Shown piece by piece: positions 45,692-55,076 of a stretch of DNA of 64,000 nt. The DNA comes from Actinomycetota bacterium. Lineage in GTDB: Bacteria > Actinomycetota > Nitriliruptoria > Nitriliruptorales > JAHWKO01. Under the pieces are notes generated by a model. That model searched no databases. It saw only the letters and a program-made list of their open reading frames with translations, and was not told the DNA's origin. The DNA lies in the NCBI GenBank assembly GCA_019347675.1, contig JAHWKW010000001.1:104958-168957 (forward strand), given 5' to 3'. The stretch's first letter is position 1. Every line of letters begins with the position of its first letter. The translations under genes and the position numbers were made by a program.

Positions 45692-47293
45692 ATGCGCCGT
45701 CCCGGGCTGTCCGGTCTGGTGGTGGCGGCCCTGATCGCGGTGGCGTGCGGCGGTCAGGACGGCGGCGGGGGCGCCACGCCCGGCGCCACCCCAGGCGGTA
45801 ACGGCGAGCAACCCACCCCGGCTGCCCGGCAGGAGCTGGTGGTCGCCTACGGCGCTGACCAGTTCCAGCTCGAGCTGAACAAGAAGCGGCTGGGGATGTA
45901 CCCGCTGAACGCCAACATCTGCGAGCCGCCGGTCCAACTCACCGAGGACTTCCAGGTGGCTCCGCTGTTGGCCACCGACTGGGAGTACGTCGGCGAGAAC
46001 ACCTACCGGTTCACCCTCCGCGAGGGCGTCACGTTCCACGACGGCAGCGAGCTGACCGCAGAGGATGCCGAGTACTCCATCGACCTGACGACCGAGGAGC
46101 CGGAGACCAACTACAGCTTCCTCGATGCGGGATCAGCCACCGCGACAGGCGACATGCAGCTCGAGATCACCCCGACCCAGCAGAACGTCCGGCTGATCGA
46201 CCAGATGACGCACCCGACGTACTCGGTCATGCCGTCGGGCACCGACCCGACCGTCGAGCCGGTGTGCACCGGCCCGTTCCGCTTCGTGGAGTACGTCGAG
46301 AACGACCATCTGACAGTCGAGCGCAACGACGACTACTGGGGTGAGCCGGCGCAGCTGGAGCGCATCACGTTCCGGTTCATCCCTGACGCGGCGACCCGGG
46401 TGTTGGCGCTGCAGTCGCAGGAGGTGGACGCGATCGCTGACGTCGACCGTGCCCAGGTCTCGTCTCTCCGCCAGCAGTCCGGGGTGAAGGTCGTCACCGC
46501 CCCGCCGGGGCAGGTCATCGTGCTGTACATCGCTCAGCGCGGCTCAGACGGGAGCGAGAAGATCACCGCCGACCCGGCGGTGCGACGCGCGATCGCGCAC
46601 GCCATCGACCGCGAGGGTCTGGTCAACGGCGTGTTGGACGGCAATGCCGAGGTCGTGTCGACCGTGAACCCGCCGTCCGTCCTCGGTGAGCGCGCCGACC
46701 GCATCGAGGGGGTCGCGCACGACCCTGAGCGCGCCAGGCGCGTGCTGGACGAGGCCGGGTGGACGCAGCCAGGCGGTGGCCAGGTGCGTTCCAAGGCCGG
46801 CCAGCCGCTGGCGCTGACGATGATCTACGACTCGTCACGGGTGTCGGCTGACGTCGCGCAGTACGTCCAGGCGCAGCTGGCGGAGGTCGGCATCCAGGCC
46901 GACATCGAGCAGCTGGACAAGGCTGCCTACCAGGAGCGGATCGACACCGGGCAGTACGACCTCGACATCGAAGCGCCCAACCAGAACGACTCCAACCCGG
47001 CGTTCCTGCTGGCGCTGCGGTGGTACTCCAAGTCGAAGGTCCGCAACGCCCAGTACGTCTCGATCGGCCCGGCCTACGACGCGTTGATCGACCAGGCGCT
47101 GAGCGAACCCGACCGCGAGGAGGTCAAGCGGATCGCGGCCGAAGCGATGCAGCTTCTGGTCGACGAGGAGGTCGGGACGGTCCCGCTGGCAGGTACCTTC
47201 CGCATCTACGCGGTCAGCGAGAAGGTGCAGGGCTTCGAGCCGCATCCGTCGGGCATCAACCAGAGCTGGGCCACGGTCTGGCTGTCGGAGTGA
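45692..47293 (+). CDS. Dipeptide/nickel-type ABC transporter substrate-binding lipoprotein
   Basis: 533 residues: signal peptide with lipobox AVAC, Gly/Pro-rich linker, then a family 5 solute-binding fold (YRFTLREGVTFHDGSELTAEDAEYS, CTGPFRFVEYVENDHLTVERNDDYW, RAIAHAIDREGLV). Substrate not predictable; the hypC/protease neighbours make nickel possible. ATG 45692 follows GGAGG at about the right distance. Operon with the next two permeases. Confidence 0.88.
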   Translation: MRRPGLSGLVVAALIAVACGGQDGGGGATPGATPGGNGEQPTPAARQELVVAYGADQFQLELNKKRLGMYPLNANICEPPVQLTEDFQVAPLLATDWEYVGENTYRFTLREGVTFHDGSELTAEDAEYSIDLTTEEPETNYSFLDAGSATATGDMQLEITPTQQNVRLIDQMTHPTYSVMPSGTDPTVEPVCTGPFRFVEYVENDHLTVERNDDYWGEPAQLERITFRFIPDAATRVLALQSQEVDAIADVDRAQVSSLRQQSGVKVVTAPPGQVIVLYIAQRGSDGSEKITADPAVRRAIAHAIDREGLVNGVLDGNAEVVSTVNPPSVLGERADRIEGVAHDPERARRVLDEAGWTQPGGGQVRSKAGQPLALTMIYDSSRVSADVAQYVQAQLAEVGIQADIEQLDKAAYQERIDTGQYDLDIEAPNQNDSNPAFLLALRWYSKSKVRNAQYVSIGPAYDALIDQALSEPDREEVKRIAAEAMQLLVDEEVGTVPLAGTFRIYAVSEKVQGFEPHPSGINQSWATVWLSE

Positions 47294-47312
47294 GGAGCGC
47301 AGCGGGGCGCCG

Positions 47313-48269
47313 ATGATCGGGTACACGGCCCGCCGCGTCGCGTCCCTGGTCCCTGTGTGGCTCGGCATCACGCTGATCGCGTTCGCCCTGAACGCGATCA
47401 CCCCGGGCGACCCTGCGCGCATCATCCTCGAACAGCGCAGCGCCGAAGCCCCGTCGCAGGCGGAGGTCGAGGCGCTACGCGAGGAGCTGGGACTGACCGA
47501 CCCCCTGCCGGTGCGCTTCGCCCGCTACGTCGGCCACGCCGCGACCGGCGACCTGGGGACCTCGTACCGCACCGGGCAGCCCGTTCTCAGCGAGCTGGCG
47601 CGAAGGTTCGTGGTGACGCTGCAGGTCGCGGTGCCCGCGCTGGTGCTGGCCCTGGCGCTGTCGATCCCGCTCGGGGTGGTGGCCGCCTCCCGGCGCAACA
47701 CGCCGGTCGATCACGTATCGCGGTTGGGGGCGCTGGTCGGCGCGTCGGTGCCCAGCTTCTGGCTGGCGTACCTGCTGATCCTGTGGCTGTCAGTGGGCCT
47801 GGGGTTGTTGCCCGTCGCCGGTCGCGGGAGCTGGCGTCACCTGATGCTGCCGTCGGTGACCCTGGCCCTGGGCGCAGCCGCCGGGATAGCCCGGTTGACA
47901 CGGGCCAGCGTCCTGGAGGTCTTGAGCGAGGAGTACGTCCGCACAGCCCGGGCGATGGGCGTGCCACGCCGTGTCGTCCTGTTCCGTCACGCGCTGAAGA
48001 ACGCGCTGATCCCGGTCGTGACGCTGGCCGGCCTGCGCTTCGGCTACCTGCTGGGGGGTGCGGTCATCGTCGAGACCGTCTTCGCGTGGCCGGGCCTCGG
48101 CAAGCACGTCGTCGACGCGATCCACGACCGCGACTACCCCACGGTTCAGGGTTTCGTGCTGTTCATCGGGACGGTGTTCGTCTTCGTCAACCTGGCGGTG
48201 GACGCGCTCTACGTGCGCTTGGACCCGCGCGTCCGGCTGGCCGACCGGGGGCCCGGTGTCGCCGCTTGA
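47313..48269 (+). CDS. DppB/NikB-type ABC transporter permease
   Basis: 318 residues, six transmembrane helices, N-terminal TITLIAFALNAITPGDP pattern and the EAA-type motif EYVRTARAMGVPRRVVLFRHALKNALIPV. GDLGTSYRTGQPVLSEL is typical of NikB/DppB. Follows the binding protein by 19 bases. Confidence 0.9.
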   Translation: MIGYTARRVASLVPVWLGITLIAFALNAITPGDPARIILEQRSAEAPSQAEVEALREELGLTDPLPVRFARYVGHAATGDLGTSYRTGQPVLSELARRFVVTLQVAVPALVLALALSIPLGVVAASRRNTPVDHVSRLGALVGASVPSFWLAYLLILWLSVGLGLLPVAGRGSWRHLMLPSVTLALGAAAGIARLTRASVLEVLSEEYVRTARAMGVPRRVVLFRHALKNALIPVVTLAGLRFGYLLGGAVIVETVFAWPGLGKHVVDAIHDRDYPTVQGFVLFIGTVFVFVNLAVDALYVRLDPRVRLADRGPGVAA

Positions 48270-49161
48270 GGTCCAGACCGCCGGCGAGCAGCGCCTGGGC
48301 GGCGACCTGCCGTCCGAGCGTCACGCCGCGCAGCCACGCGTGCTGCCGCGGCTGGCGCGCGACCGGCTCGCGCTCACCGGGCTCGTCATCATCGGGGTGT
48401 TCGCTGTCGGGGCGGTCGCGGCCCCGCTGCTGGCCTCCCACGACCCCAACGTGGTCGACGCTGCCAGCCGGCTGTCCGGCCCCAGCGGTGCCCATCCGCT
48501 GGGCACCGATCACCTCGGCCGTGACTTACTCAGTCGGATGTTGTTCGGGTCGCGCTGGTCGCTGGGAACCGCTGCGCTGGCGACGTGCATGGTGATGACG
48601 ATCGGGGTGGGGATCGGGACGCTGGCGGGGTACTACGGCGGCGCCGTCGGCAGCATCGTCATGCGTGTGGTCGACGTGCTGCTGGCCTTCCCCAGCTTGA
48701 TCCTCGCTCTGGCCGTTGTGGGGACCCTCGGCCCGGGGATCCGGAACGTCATCATCGGCCTGGTGGTGATCTGGTGGGTCGACTACGCCCGCATCGTGCG
48801 GGGCATGGTCCTGGCGCTGCGTGAGCGGGAGTTCGTCGTCGCAGCCCGAGCGCTGGGCGCCACCGACCGTCACCTGGTGGTCCGCCACCTCCTGCCCAAC
48901 GTGGTCCCGCCGGTTGCGGTCCTGGCCAGCCTCGAGATGGGCACGCTCATCCTGGCGATCTCGGGGTTGAGTTTCCTCGGCCTCGGGGTGCAGCCACCCA
49001 CGCCGGAATGGGGCGCCATGCTCAACGAGGGGCGCCCGTTCCTGCAGAGCGCCCCCCTGTTGATGGTCTACCCCGGGCTGGCGATCTCCCTGGTCGTGCT
49101 CGGCTTCAACCTGCTCGGTGACGGCCTACGCGATGTCCTGGACACCCGGCTGGAGACCTGA
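48256..49161 (+). CDS. DppC/NikC-type ABC transporter permease
   Basis: 301 residues from GTG 48256 (14-base overlap with dppB-like). GTDHLGRDLLSRMLFGSRWSL, EREFVVAARALGATDRHLVVRHLLPN and the LGLGVQPPTPEWGAM motif identify DppC/NikC; five or six transmembrane segments. No ATP-binding subunits follow, so the transporter must use ATPases encoded elsewhere. Confidence 0.88.
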   Translation: MSPLEVQTAGEQRLGGDLPSERHAAQPRVLPRLARDRLALTGLVIIGVFAVGAVAAPLLASHDPNVVDAASRLSGPSGAHPLGTDHLGRDLLSRMLFGSRWSLGTAALATCMVMTIGVGIGTLAGYYGGAVGSIVMRVVDVLLAFPSLILALAVVGTLGPGIRNVIIGLVVIWWVDYARIVRGMVLALREREFVVAARALGATDRHLVVRHLLPNVVPPVAVLASLEMGTLILAISGLSFLGLGVQPPTPEWGAMLNEGRPFLQSAPLLMVYPGLAISLVVLGFNLLGDGLRDVLDTRLET

Positions 49162-49163
49162 GC

Positions 49164-50093
49164 GTGCATCCGGCGGGTGGCGACGAGCAAGCGGGACACC
49201 CGGTGGTGTCCGCACCCGGCGGTGACGAGCGACGGACCGCCGGGTCGGCGGCTGACCGCTGGCGGCGGCTCGTCGAGGCGCGACTGGAGGAGATGGGTCG
49301 CCTGCGGCCCGCCGGAGGCGACGTCGGGCCCGCGTTCTGGGACCGCCGCGCCGCTCGGTACGCCGACCGTGTGGCGGGCAGCGCCGAGCGTGATCCGTTC
49401 CTGCGGCGGGTGCGTCGCCGCTGCGGGCGTCGCACCACCGTGGTCGACGTGGGCGCCGGAACGGGGCGGTTCGCGTTGGAGCTGGCGCCGGTGGTGGCGC
49501 GCGTGGTCGCGGTCGACCAGAGCCCCCGCATGCTCCAGCTGCTGCGCGGCGAGGCCGACCGCCGCGGGCTGTCGAACGTCGAGACCTGCCACGGCCGCTG
49601 GGAGGAGGTCGCGGGGATCGTCGGCGATGTGGTGGTGTGCTCCTACGTGCTGCCGGTCGTCGCCGACGTGGCAGCGTTCATCGACAAGCTGGACGCGGCG
49701 GCCCGCCGGCGCGTCTTCGTCTACCTCAGCGCCGCCAGCCCCGACCTGGTGCACGACCACCTGTGGCGTCATTTCCACGGCCGGCCCCGCGCCCCCGCCC
49801 CGACCTGGCTCGACGCGGTCGCGATCCTCCGCGAGCTCGGGATCGACCCGCACGTCGAGGTGGTCGAGGTCCCGGTCGGGCGGCGGTACACCAGCGTCGC
49901 GGAGGCGGTCGACGACCACCACGAGCAGCTGCTGCTGAACGACACGCCCACGTTGCGCCGGGAACTGCAGCGGGTGCTGTCGGCGTGGCTGGTCCGCGAC
50001 GGTGACCGGCTGCGCCCGCCGCTGAAGACCCTGCCGGGAGCGGTCATCAGCTGGGAATCGGGTCAGGCCAAGCAACGCCCCGTCGACGTCTGA
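49164..50093 (+). CDS. Class I SAM-dependent methyltransferase
   Basis: 309 residues. SAM motif I VVDVGAGTGRFALEL, motif II VVAVDQSPRMLQLL, and VVVCSYVLPVVADV motif. An N-terminal region of about 50 residues is Asp/Gly/Arg-rich, and the C-terminal 100 residues are likely substrate-binding. Substrate unknown. GTG start three bases after the permease. The 3' end overlaps the convergent protease gene by 31 bases. Confidence 0.85.
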   Translation: MHPAGGDEQAGHPVVSAPGGDERRTAGSAADRWRRLVEARLEEMGRLRPAGGDVGPAFWDRRAARYADRVAGSAERDPFLRRVRRRCGRRTTVVDVGAGTGRFALELAPVVARVVAVDQSPRMLQLLRGEADRRGLSNVETCHGRWEEVAGIVGDVVVCSYVLPVVADVAAFIDKLDAAARRRVFVYLSAASPDLVHDHLWRHFHGRPRAPAPTWLDAVAILRELGIDPHVEVVEVPVGRRYTSVAEAVDDHHEQLLLNDTPTLRRELQRVLSAWLVRDGDRLRPPLKTLPGAVISWESGQAKQRPVDV

Positions 50094-51229
50094 GGGGTCG
50101 ATCCGGACGCCTCGAGGACCATCTCGCGTACCGGCACGGAGGTCAGCGCGTACCCCACCTGAGGATCACGCAGCGACCGGGAGAACGCCACCCCGATCAC
50201 CCGGCCATCGGATGTGAGCAGCGGCCCGCCCGACCCGCCCTCGGGCATGTGCGCCAGCAGCTGGTACACGTCACGCCGCACCCGGCCGCTGCCGTACAGG
50301 TCGCGGCCCACGGCGGTGAAGCGCCTGAGCACCGCAGCCGGCTCGGAGCGGAACGTCCCGAGCGGGAAGCCCAGGACCGCCCCGGTCGCGCCCCGCTCGG
50401 CCGGCTCCGCCTCCAGCTCCAGCGGAACGGTGGCCAGCCCGTCGACGTGCAGCACGGCGATGTCGAGGTCGGCGTCGAACGCCACCGTCACCGCCGCGTC
50501 GCGACCGTCGATGCCCTCGATGACGACCTCGCTGGCGCCCGTGACGACGTGGGCGTTGGTGACCACCAGCTCCGGGCCGGCCACGAAGCCCGACCCCTGC
50601 TGCTCGACCGGACAGCCCCGGCCGAACACCTTCACCGTGGCTCGCCGTCCCGCGTCGGTGGCGGCGGCGACCTCCGCGTCCGACGGGAGATCGACCGGCT
50701 CTGCTGGTTCGGGCTCCAGCCCGGTGAACAGCGACGGAGCGCCGGGCACGTCGAAGGTCCGCCCCAGCTGGGCGAACACCGCCGGGGCCGGCGGCAACAC
50801 GCCGTCGACCACGTTCAGCACGGCCGAGCCGTGGATCTGGCCGGTGATCACCGCCGCGGGCGCCGCCGCCAACGCCGACGTGAACACCCACATGATCACC
50901 AGGAGGGCGAGCGCGGCGACGCCGCCGCCGACGGCACGGTCGGCGGGACCCGCCCCCGCCTCTCGCAGCTGGCCGCGCAGGTGCAGGGCAACGTGGACGC
51001 CGACCACCGCCAGGGCCGTCGCGACGCCGAACACCAGCAACAGGGTCACCAGGAGCTGGCCCACGTACCCGCGGAACAAGGGGGTGACGGCCGGTGCGAT
51101 GATCGCCCCGGCTCCCATGCCGCTCAGGAACCCGGTGAAGAACCCGACTTGCACGGCCGCGCCCGCCAGCGCGCCTTGGAACGCTGCCGAGGCCAGCGCG
51201 ATGATGATGATGACGTCGAGCAGGTTCAC
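50063..51229 (-). CDS. MarP-like membrane serine protease (CvpA-type membrane domain plus trypsin domain)
   Basis: 388 residues. Four transmembrane helices (about 5-25, 28-46, 58-80 and 103-125) of the CvpA/colicin V family, then an extracytoplasmic trypsin domain with H227 (TNAHVV), D256 (DLDIAVL) and S333 (PEGGSGGPLL). Mycobacterial MarP with this architecture gives acid and oxidative stress resistance. GTG start. Convergent overlap with the methyltransferase. Confidence 0.9.
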   Translation of the reverse strand: MNLLDVIIIIALASAAFQGALAGAAVQVGFFTGFLSGMGAGAIIAPAVTPLFRGYVGQLLVTLLLVFGVATALAVVGVHVALHLRGQLREAGAGPADRAVGGGVAALALLVIMWVFTSALAAAPAAVITGQIHGSAVLNVVDGVLPPAPAVFAQLGRTFDVPGAPSLFTGLEPEPAEPVDLPSDAEVAAATDAGRRATVKVFGRGCPVEQQGSGFVAGPELVVTNAHVVTGASEVVIEGIDGRDAAVTVAFDADLDIAVLHVDGLATVPLELEAEPAERGATGAVLGFPLGTFRSEPAAVLRRFTAVGRDLYGSGRVRRDVYQLLAHMPEGGSGGPLLTSDGRVIGVAFSRSLRDPQVGYALTSVPVREMVLEASGSTPQTSTGRCLA

Positions 51230-51241
51230 CGACGGGGCGGA

Positions 51242-51529
51242 TCAGGCTTGCGGCTCGGCCACCGGGGGGGCCGCCATGTCGGCCAGCGGGTGCACCTCGT
51301 AGCGGGCGAAGTTGTAGACGGGGGACTGGGCCAGCAGCCGCTCGAGCTCCTCGTTGGAGTCCACGTCGTAGATCCATGCCCCGCCGTGTGAGCCGACGAT
51401 GTGGTAGCGGGCCACCACCTTGCCCTGCTGCTGCAGCGGTTCGGCGTAGTCGGGCATGCGCAACACCGCCCTGATCACCTCCGTCGAGAGCCGGGCGATC
51501 TCGATGCGCCACATCACCAGGAACTTCAT
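51242..51529 (-). CDS. Muconolactone delta-isomerase-like domain protein
   Basis: 95 residues: MKFLVMWRIEIARLS start, HIVGSHGGAWIYDVDSNEELERLL and NFARYEVHPL match the muconolactone isomerase-like ferredoxin fold. Muconolactone isomerases act in catechol degradation, but no other pathway gene is near, so it is probably a general small ferredoxin-fold protein. ATG start at 51529, 12 bases from marP-like on the same strand. Confidence 0.8.
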   Translation of the reverse strand: MKFLVMWRIEIARLSTEVIRAVLRMPDYAEPLQQQGKVVARYHIVGSHGGAWIYDVDSNEELERLLAQSPVYNFARYEVHPLADMAAPPVAEPQA

Positions 51530-51639
51530 CCCCACCCTTCGACGTCGACCGCACGAACCTAACCCGTTGGTGGGCCGCGGGACCAGTGCGGTGTGGGATG
51601 TCGGCCCAGTGGCCCGTACCGTGTCGCCAAGGAGGAGCC

Positions 51640-52437
51640 ATGCAGCCATCACGTCACGTGTCCCCACCGGCCGGTCCGGTCCTGTTCGCGCGGTACGCCT
51701 ACCCGCCCAACCAGCTCGGCTACTGCGGTCCGGAGGACCATGGCGCACTCCTCGACTACGGCGCCGCGCAGGTCAGCGACCCGGGGCTGGTGCAGCTGGC
51801 ACGGGCGTTCACGGGTCCGTGGCCGTACCTGCGGCTGATCGCCGGGGCGGCGGGCATCGACGATCCGTTCGACCGGCGGGTCGTGGAGGCGTACTGGATC
51901 GGCAACGGCCTCCTCGACCGCGTCGCCGCCACGGACTTCGGGAAGGCGGTGTGGGAGCGTTTCCGGCGGGTCGCGGGCCGACGCTGGGATCACCTCGCCG
52001 AGGCGATCCCGGCCGGGGCGGTCGCTCACCACTCGTTCCACGTCTTCGGCGTCTACCCGTGGGTCGGGTTGTTGGAGTCCGGCCGCTCCGACCATCCGCT
52101 GCACCAGCTGGACCGCTGCCGCATCCGTTGGGGACGGGTCGTGACCAGCCTCGGTGACCAGGTCCTCGTCCGGGCCCGGCTGCTCCAGTGGGACGGGTCC
52201 GAGCTGTCGCTGGGCGAACCGGAACCGGAGACCGTCGCACGCGCGGTCGACGGGCTGGGATTCGTCGAGGATCTGCAGCCGGGCGACTGGGTATCGATGC
52301 ACTGGGACTGGGTCTGCGACCGGCTCGACCAGCGTCAGCTCACCAACCTGCGCCGCTACACCACGCGGCAGCTGGAGATCACCAACCGGCGGGTCGCGCA
52401 CAGCGGACCGGGCATGGTGATGGCCGGTGGACGCTGA
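51640..52437 (+). CDS. DUF6390-like conserved protein
   Basis: 265 residues matching, as far as I can tell, the DUF6390 family of actinobacteria: LFARYAYPPNQLGYCGPED, PYLRLIAGAAGIDDPFDRRVVEAYWIGNGLL, HHSFHVFGVYPWVGLL and DWVSMHWDWVCDRL are striking conserved-looking segments. I recall the family near hydrogenase genes, but cannot verify that here. Strong AAGGAGGA before the ATG. It overlaps the iron-type binding protein gene by 11 bases. Confidence 0.75.
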   Translation: MQPSRHVSPPAGPVLFARYAYPPNQLGYCGPEDHGALLDYGAAQVSDPGLVQLARAFTGPWPYLRLIAGAAGIDDPFDRRVVEAYWIGNGLLDRVAATDFGKAVWERFRRVAGRRWDHLAEAIPAGAVAHHSFHVFGVYPWVGLLESGRSDHPLHQLDRCRIRWGRVVTSLGDQVLVRARLLQWDGSELSLGEPEPETVARAVDGLGFVEDLQPGDWVSMHWDWVCDRLDQRQLTNLRRYTTRQLEITNRRVAHSGPGMVMAGGR

Positions 52438-53464
52438 GCCACGCACGGTGTCGGGCAGTGGGACACGCGTCCTGCGCTGGGTCGTCGCCGTCATCGCGGT
52501 GTTCGCGGTGGCCTGCGCCACCGAGCCGGCCGGCAGCCCGGCCACACCGGGACCGGCGACCGGCCCTGCCGAGCCGTCCGGCACCATCCGGCTGTACACG
52601 TCGGTGACCGAGGACACCGTGGCGGCCGTCGTCGACGCCTGGCGCTCGACCCACGGCGACGCGGAGATCGAGGTTCTCCGCGCCCCGACCGGCGAGCTCG
52701 CCGGGCGGATCGCGGCGGAACAACGTCAGGGAGGGATCCGCGCGGACGTTCTGTGGCTGACCGATCCGCTGTCGATGCAGCAGTACGCCTCTCAGGGGCT
52801 GCTGCGGTCGTGGACACCGGGCGAGCTCGGTGCGGTCCCCGAGCGGTTCAGACAGGAGACCTTCTTCGGGACCCGGATCCTCAACATGGTCCTGGTGCAC
52901 CAGCCCGATCTGGACCTGGCCCCGGCGGCGTGGCGGGACCTGGCCGAGCGTGACCTCCCACAGCCGGTCGCGATCCCCGATCCGGGCTTCGCGGGGTCGG
53001 CGTTCGGGGCGCTCGGGTACTTCGCACTCGCCGAGGACTTCGGCTTCGACTTCTACCGGGCGTTGAAGGAGCGCGGTGCGGTGCAGGTCCAGGCTCCCGG
53101 CGACGTCGTCACCGGCGTGGCCGAGGGCCGGTACTCCGCGGGGATGAGCCTGGACAAGACCGCCTTCACCGCGGTCGAGAAGGGCTCGCCGGTCGAGGTG
53201 GTCTTCCCCGAGCCCGGAGCCATCGCGATGTACAGCCCGATCGCGGTGGTGGCCGCCACCACCAACGCCGCCGCTGCGGAATCGTTCGCGAACTTCACGC
53301 TCACCCGCGACGCCCAGCAGGCGATCGCCGGCACCGGCTGGCAGCCGGTCCGCGACGACGTCGCCTGGGACCGTGGCGGCCCGACGGTCACCCCCGACTG
53401 GCAGGAGGCGTTCGACCGTCAGGATCAACTGCTGGAGCAGTACCGGACCATCTTCGGTGGGTGA
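52427..53464 (+). CDS. Fe(III)-type ABC transporter substrate-binding lipoprotein
   Basis: 345 residues: hydrophobic segment and lipobox VAC at about 27-30, then an FbpA/AfuA-like fold (TIRLYTSVTEDTVAAVVDAW, ADVLWLTDP, the SAGMSLDKTAF region). Ligand is probably iron or another metal oxyanion complex. GTG 52427, 11-base overlap with the previous gene. Confidence 0.85.
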   Translation: MDAEPRTVSGSGTRVLRWVVAVIAVFAVACATEPAGSPATPGPATGPAEPSGTIRLYTSVTEDTVAAVVDAWRSTHGDAEIEVLRAPTGELAGRIAAEQRQGGIRADVLWLTDPLSMQQYASQGLLRSWTPGELGAVPERFRQETFFGTRILNMVLVHQPDLDLAPAAWRDLAERDLPQPVAIPDPGFAGSAFGALGYFALAEDFGFDFYRALKERGAVQVQAPGDVVTGVAEGRYSAGMSLDKTAFTAVEKGSPVEVVFPEPGAIAMYSPIAVVAATTNAAAAESFANFTLTRDAQQAIAGTGWQPVRDDVAWDRGGPTVTPDWQEAFDRQDQLLEQYRTIFGG

Positions 53465-55076
53465 CGTCGCACGCCGGCTGGGGTGGGGCCCGGCCGGGGT
53501 GATCGTGGCGGCGGTTCTGCTCGCGCTGATCAGCGTCGTGCCGGTCGTCGAGTTGGTCGCGACCGCCGTGGGGCAGGGTTCCTCCGCGCTCCGCGCGACC
53601 TTCGCCCGTCCCGGGTCGGGGCGGGCCGCGTTCAACACCGTGTGGACGGCCGTGGCGGTCACGCCCCTGGCGGTCGCCGGTGGGATGGCGGCAGCGCTGG
53701 TCACCGAGCGCACCGCCGCTCCGGGCCGACGGGCGCTCAGGGTGGGGGTCCTGCTGACGTTCCTGGTGCCGCCCTTCGTCTCGGCCGAGAGCTGGGCGCG
53801 GGCCTACGGCCCGTCGGGTCTCATCGACGACCTGCTCGGTGTCGCCCTACCGGGGCTGATCGGCCCCGTCGGGGTGGTCGCCGTGATCGCCGTGCACGCG
53901 TTACCGCTGGCGTACCTGGTGGTGGCCGGGGCGCTGACCTCACGCGCCGAACCGGACCTGGAGCGCGCCGCCCGCGTCGCCGGAGCGTCGCGGTTGGTGA
54001 CGTTCCGCACGGTCACGCTCCCGCTGCTGCGCCCCGCCCTGGTCGCGGCCGCGGCACTGGTCTTCGTCACGGCGGTCAACGCCTTCGGGATCCCCGCCGT
54101 CCTGGGCCTGCCGGCCGGGTTCGTCACGCTCACCACCCGCATCTACCGCGACCTGGCGTTCGCCGCCGACCCGGCAGCGTTCACCCGGGTCGTGGTGCTG
54201 TCCACGACCCTGGCGGTGCTCGCGTTGGCGACGGTCGGCACAGCCGACGCGGCGACCGGCGTCCGCGGCCCGGTGACCCGCACCGGCGCCCCGGCGGGCG
54301 GTGCGGGCCCCACCACGCGCCGCCCCCGGGGAGCGGCGGTCGCGCTCGGCGCGTTCCTGGCGGTCACCGCCGTTGTGCCGCTGGGCGCCCTGGTCCTCAC
54401 GGCGGTCACGCGGGGTGCCGGGCTCGCGCCGGTTCCGGGGAACTGGACGCTGGCGAACTTCTCCCAGGCCCTGTCGGTCACGGCGGTGAGAGCGCTGCGC
54501 AACAGCATGGTGCTGGCGGTGGCGACCGCCACCGCGGCGGTGCTGCTGGGTGGGCTGCTCGCGTCACTGCACCGTCGCCGTGCTGGCCGGGCGTTGGGGA
54601 CCGCGGCGATCCTGACGTTCGCCGTGCCCGGCTCCGCGCTCGCCGTCGCGGTGCTGTTGGCCTACGGCCGCTGGCTGCGCGACACCCTCCTGCTGATCCT
54701 CGTGGCCTACGTGGCCAAGCTGTGGGCGCTGGGTCACCGCACGATCGCCGGCGCGGTGGAGGGCCTTCCCCCTGACCTGCCCCGCGCCGCCCGCGCCAGC
54801 GGGGCGGGACCGCTGACCAGCCTGCGCACGGTCACCGCACCGCTGTTGCGACCGGCGCTTGCCGGGGCGTGGCTGCTGGTCTTCGTCACTGCCGTGCACG
54901 AGCTGACCATGTCGGCGTTGCTGTACGGACCCGGGAGCGAGACGCTGGCGGTGGTGGTGTTGAACACCCTGCAGCTCGGTGACGTGACGGTGACCTCGGC
55001 GCTGGCGGTGCTCCTGACCGCGCTGGTGCTGGTCGGGTCCGCGCCACTGTTCGTGCTGCTGCGGCCCCGGACGTGA
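53457..55076 (+). CDS. Fe(III)-type ABC transporter permease, fused two-domain (FbpB-like)
   Basis: 539 residues containing two permease modules each with a EAA motif (ERAARVAGASRLVTFRTVTLPLLRPAL and PRAARASGAGPLTSLRTVTAPLLRPAL), about 12 transmembrane helices in all. This duplicated single-chain permease is typical of FbpB/ThiP/SfuB. GTG start at 53457, overlapping the binding protein by eight bases and the ATPase by four. Confidence 0.88.
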   Translation: MGDVARRLGWGPAGVIVAAVLLALISVVPVVELVATAVGQGSSALRATFARPGSGRAAFNTVWTAVAVTPLAVAGGMAAALVTERTAAPGRRALRVGVLLTFLVPPFVSAESWARAYGPSGLIDDLLGVALPGLIGPVGVVAVIAVHALPLAYLVVAGALTSRAEPDLERAARVAGASRLVTFRTVTLPLLRPALVAAAALVFVTAVNAFGIPAVLGLPAGFVTLTTRIYRDLAFAADPAAFTRVVVLSTTLAVLALATVGTADAATGVRGPVTRTGAPAGGAGPTTRRPRGAAVALGAFLAVTAVVPLGALVLTAVTRGAGLAPVPGNWTLANFSQALSVTAVRALRNSMVLAVATATAAVLLGGLLASLHRRRAGRALGTAAILTFAVPGSALAVAVLLAYGRWLRDTLLLILVAYVAKLWALGHRTIAGAVEGLPPDLPRAARASGAGPLTSLRTVTAPLLRPALAGAWLLVFVTAVHELTMSALLYGPGSETLAVVVLNTLQLGDVTVTSALAVLLTALVLVGSAPLFVLLRPRT

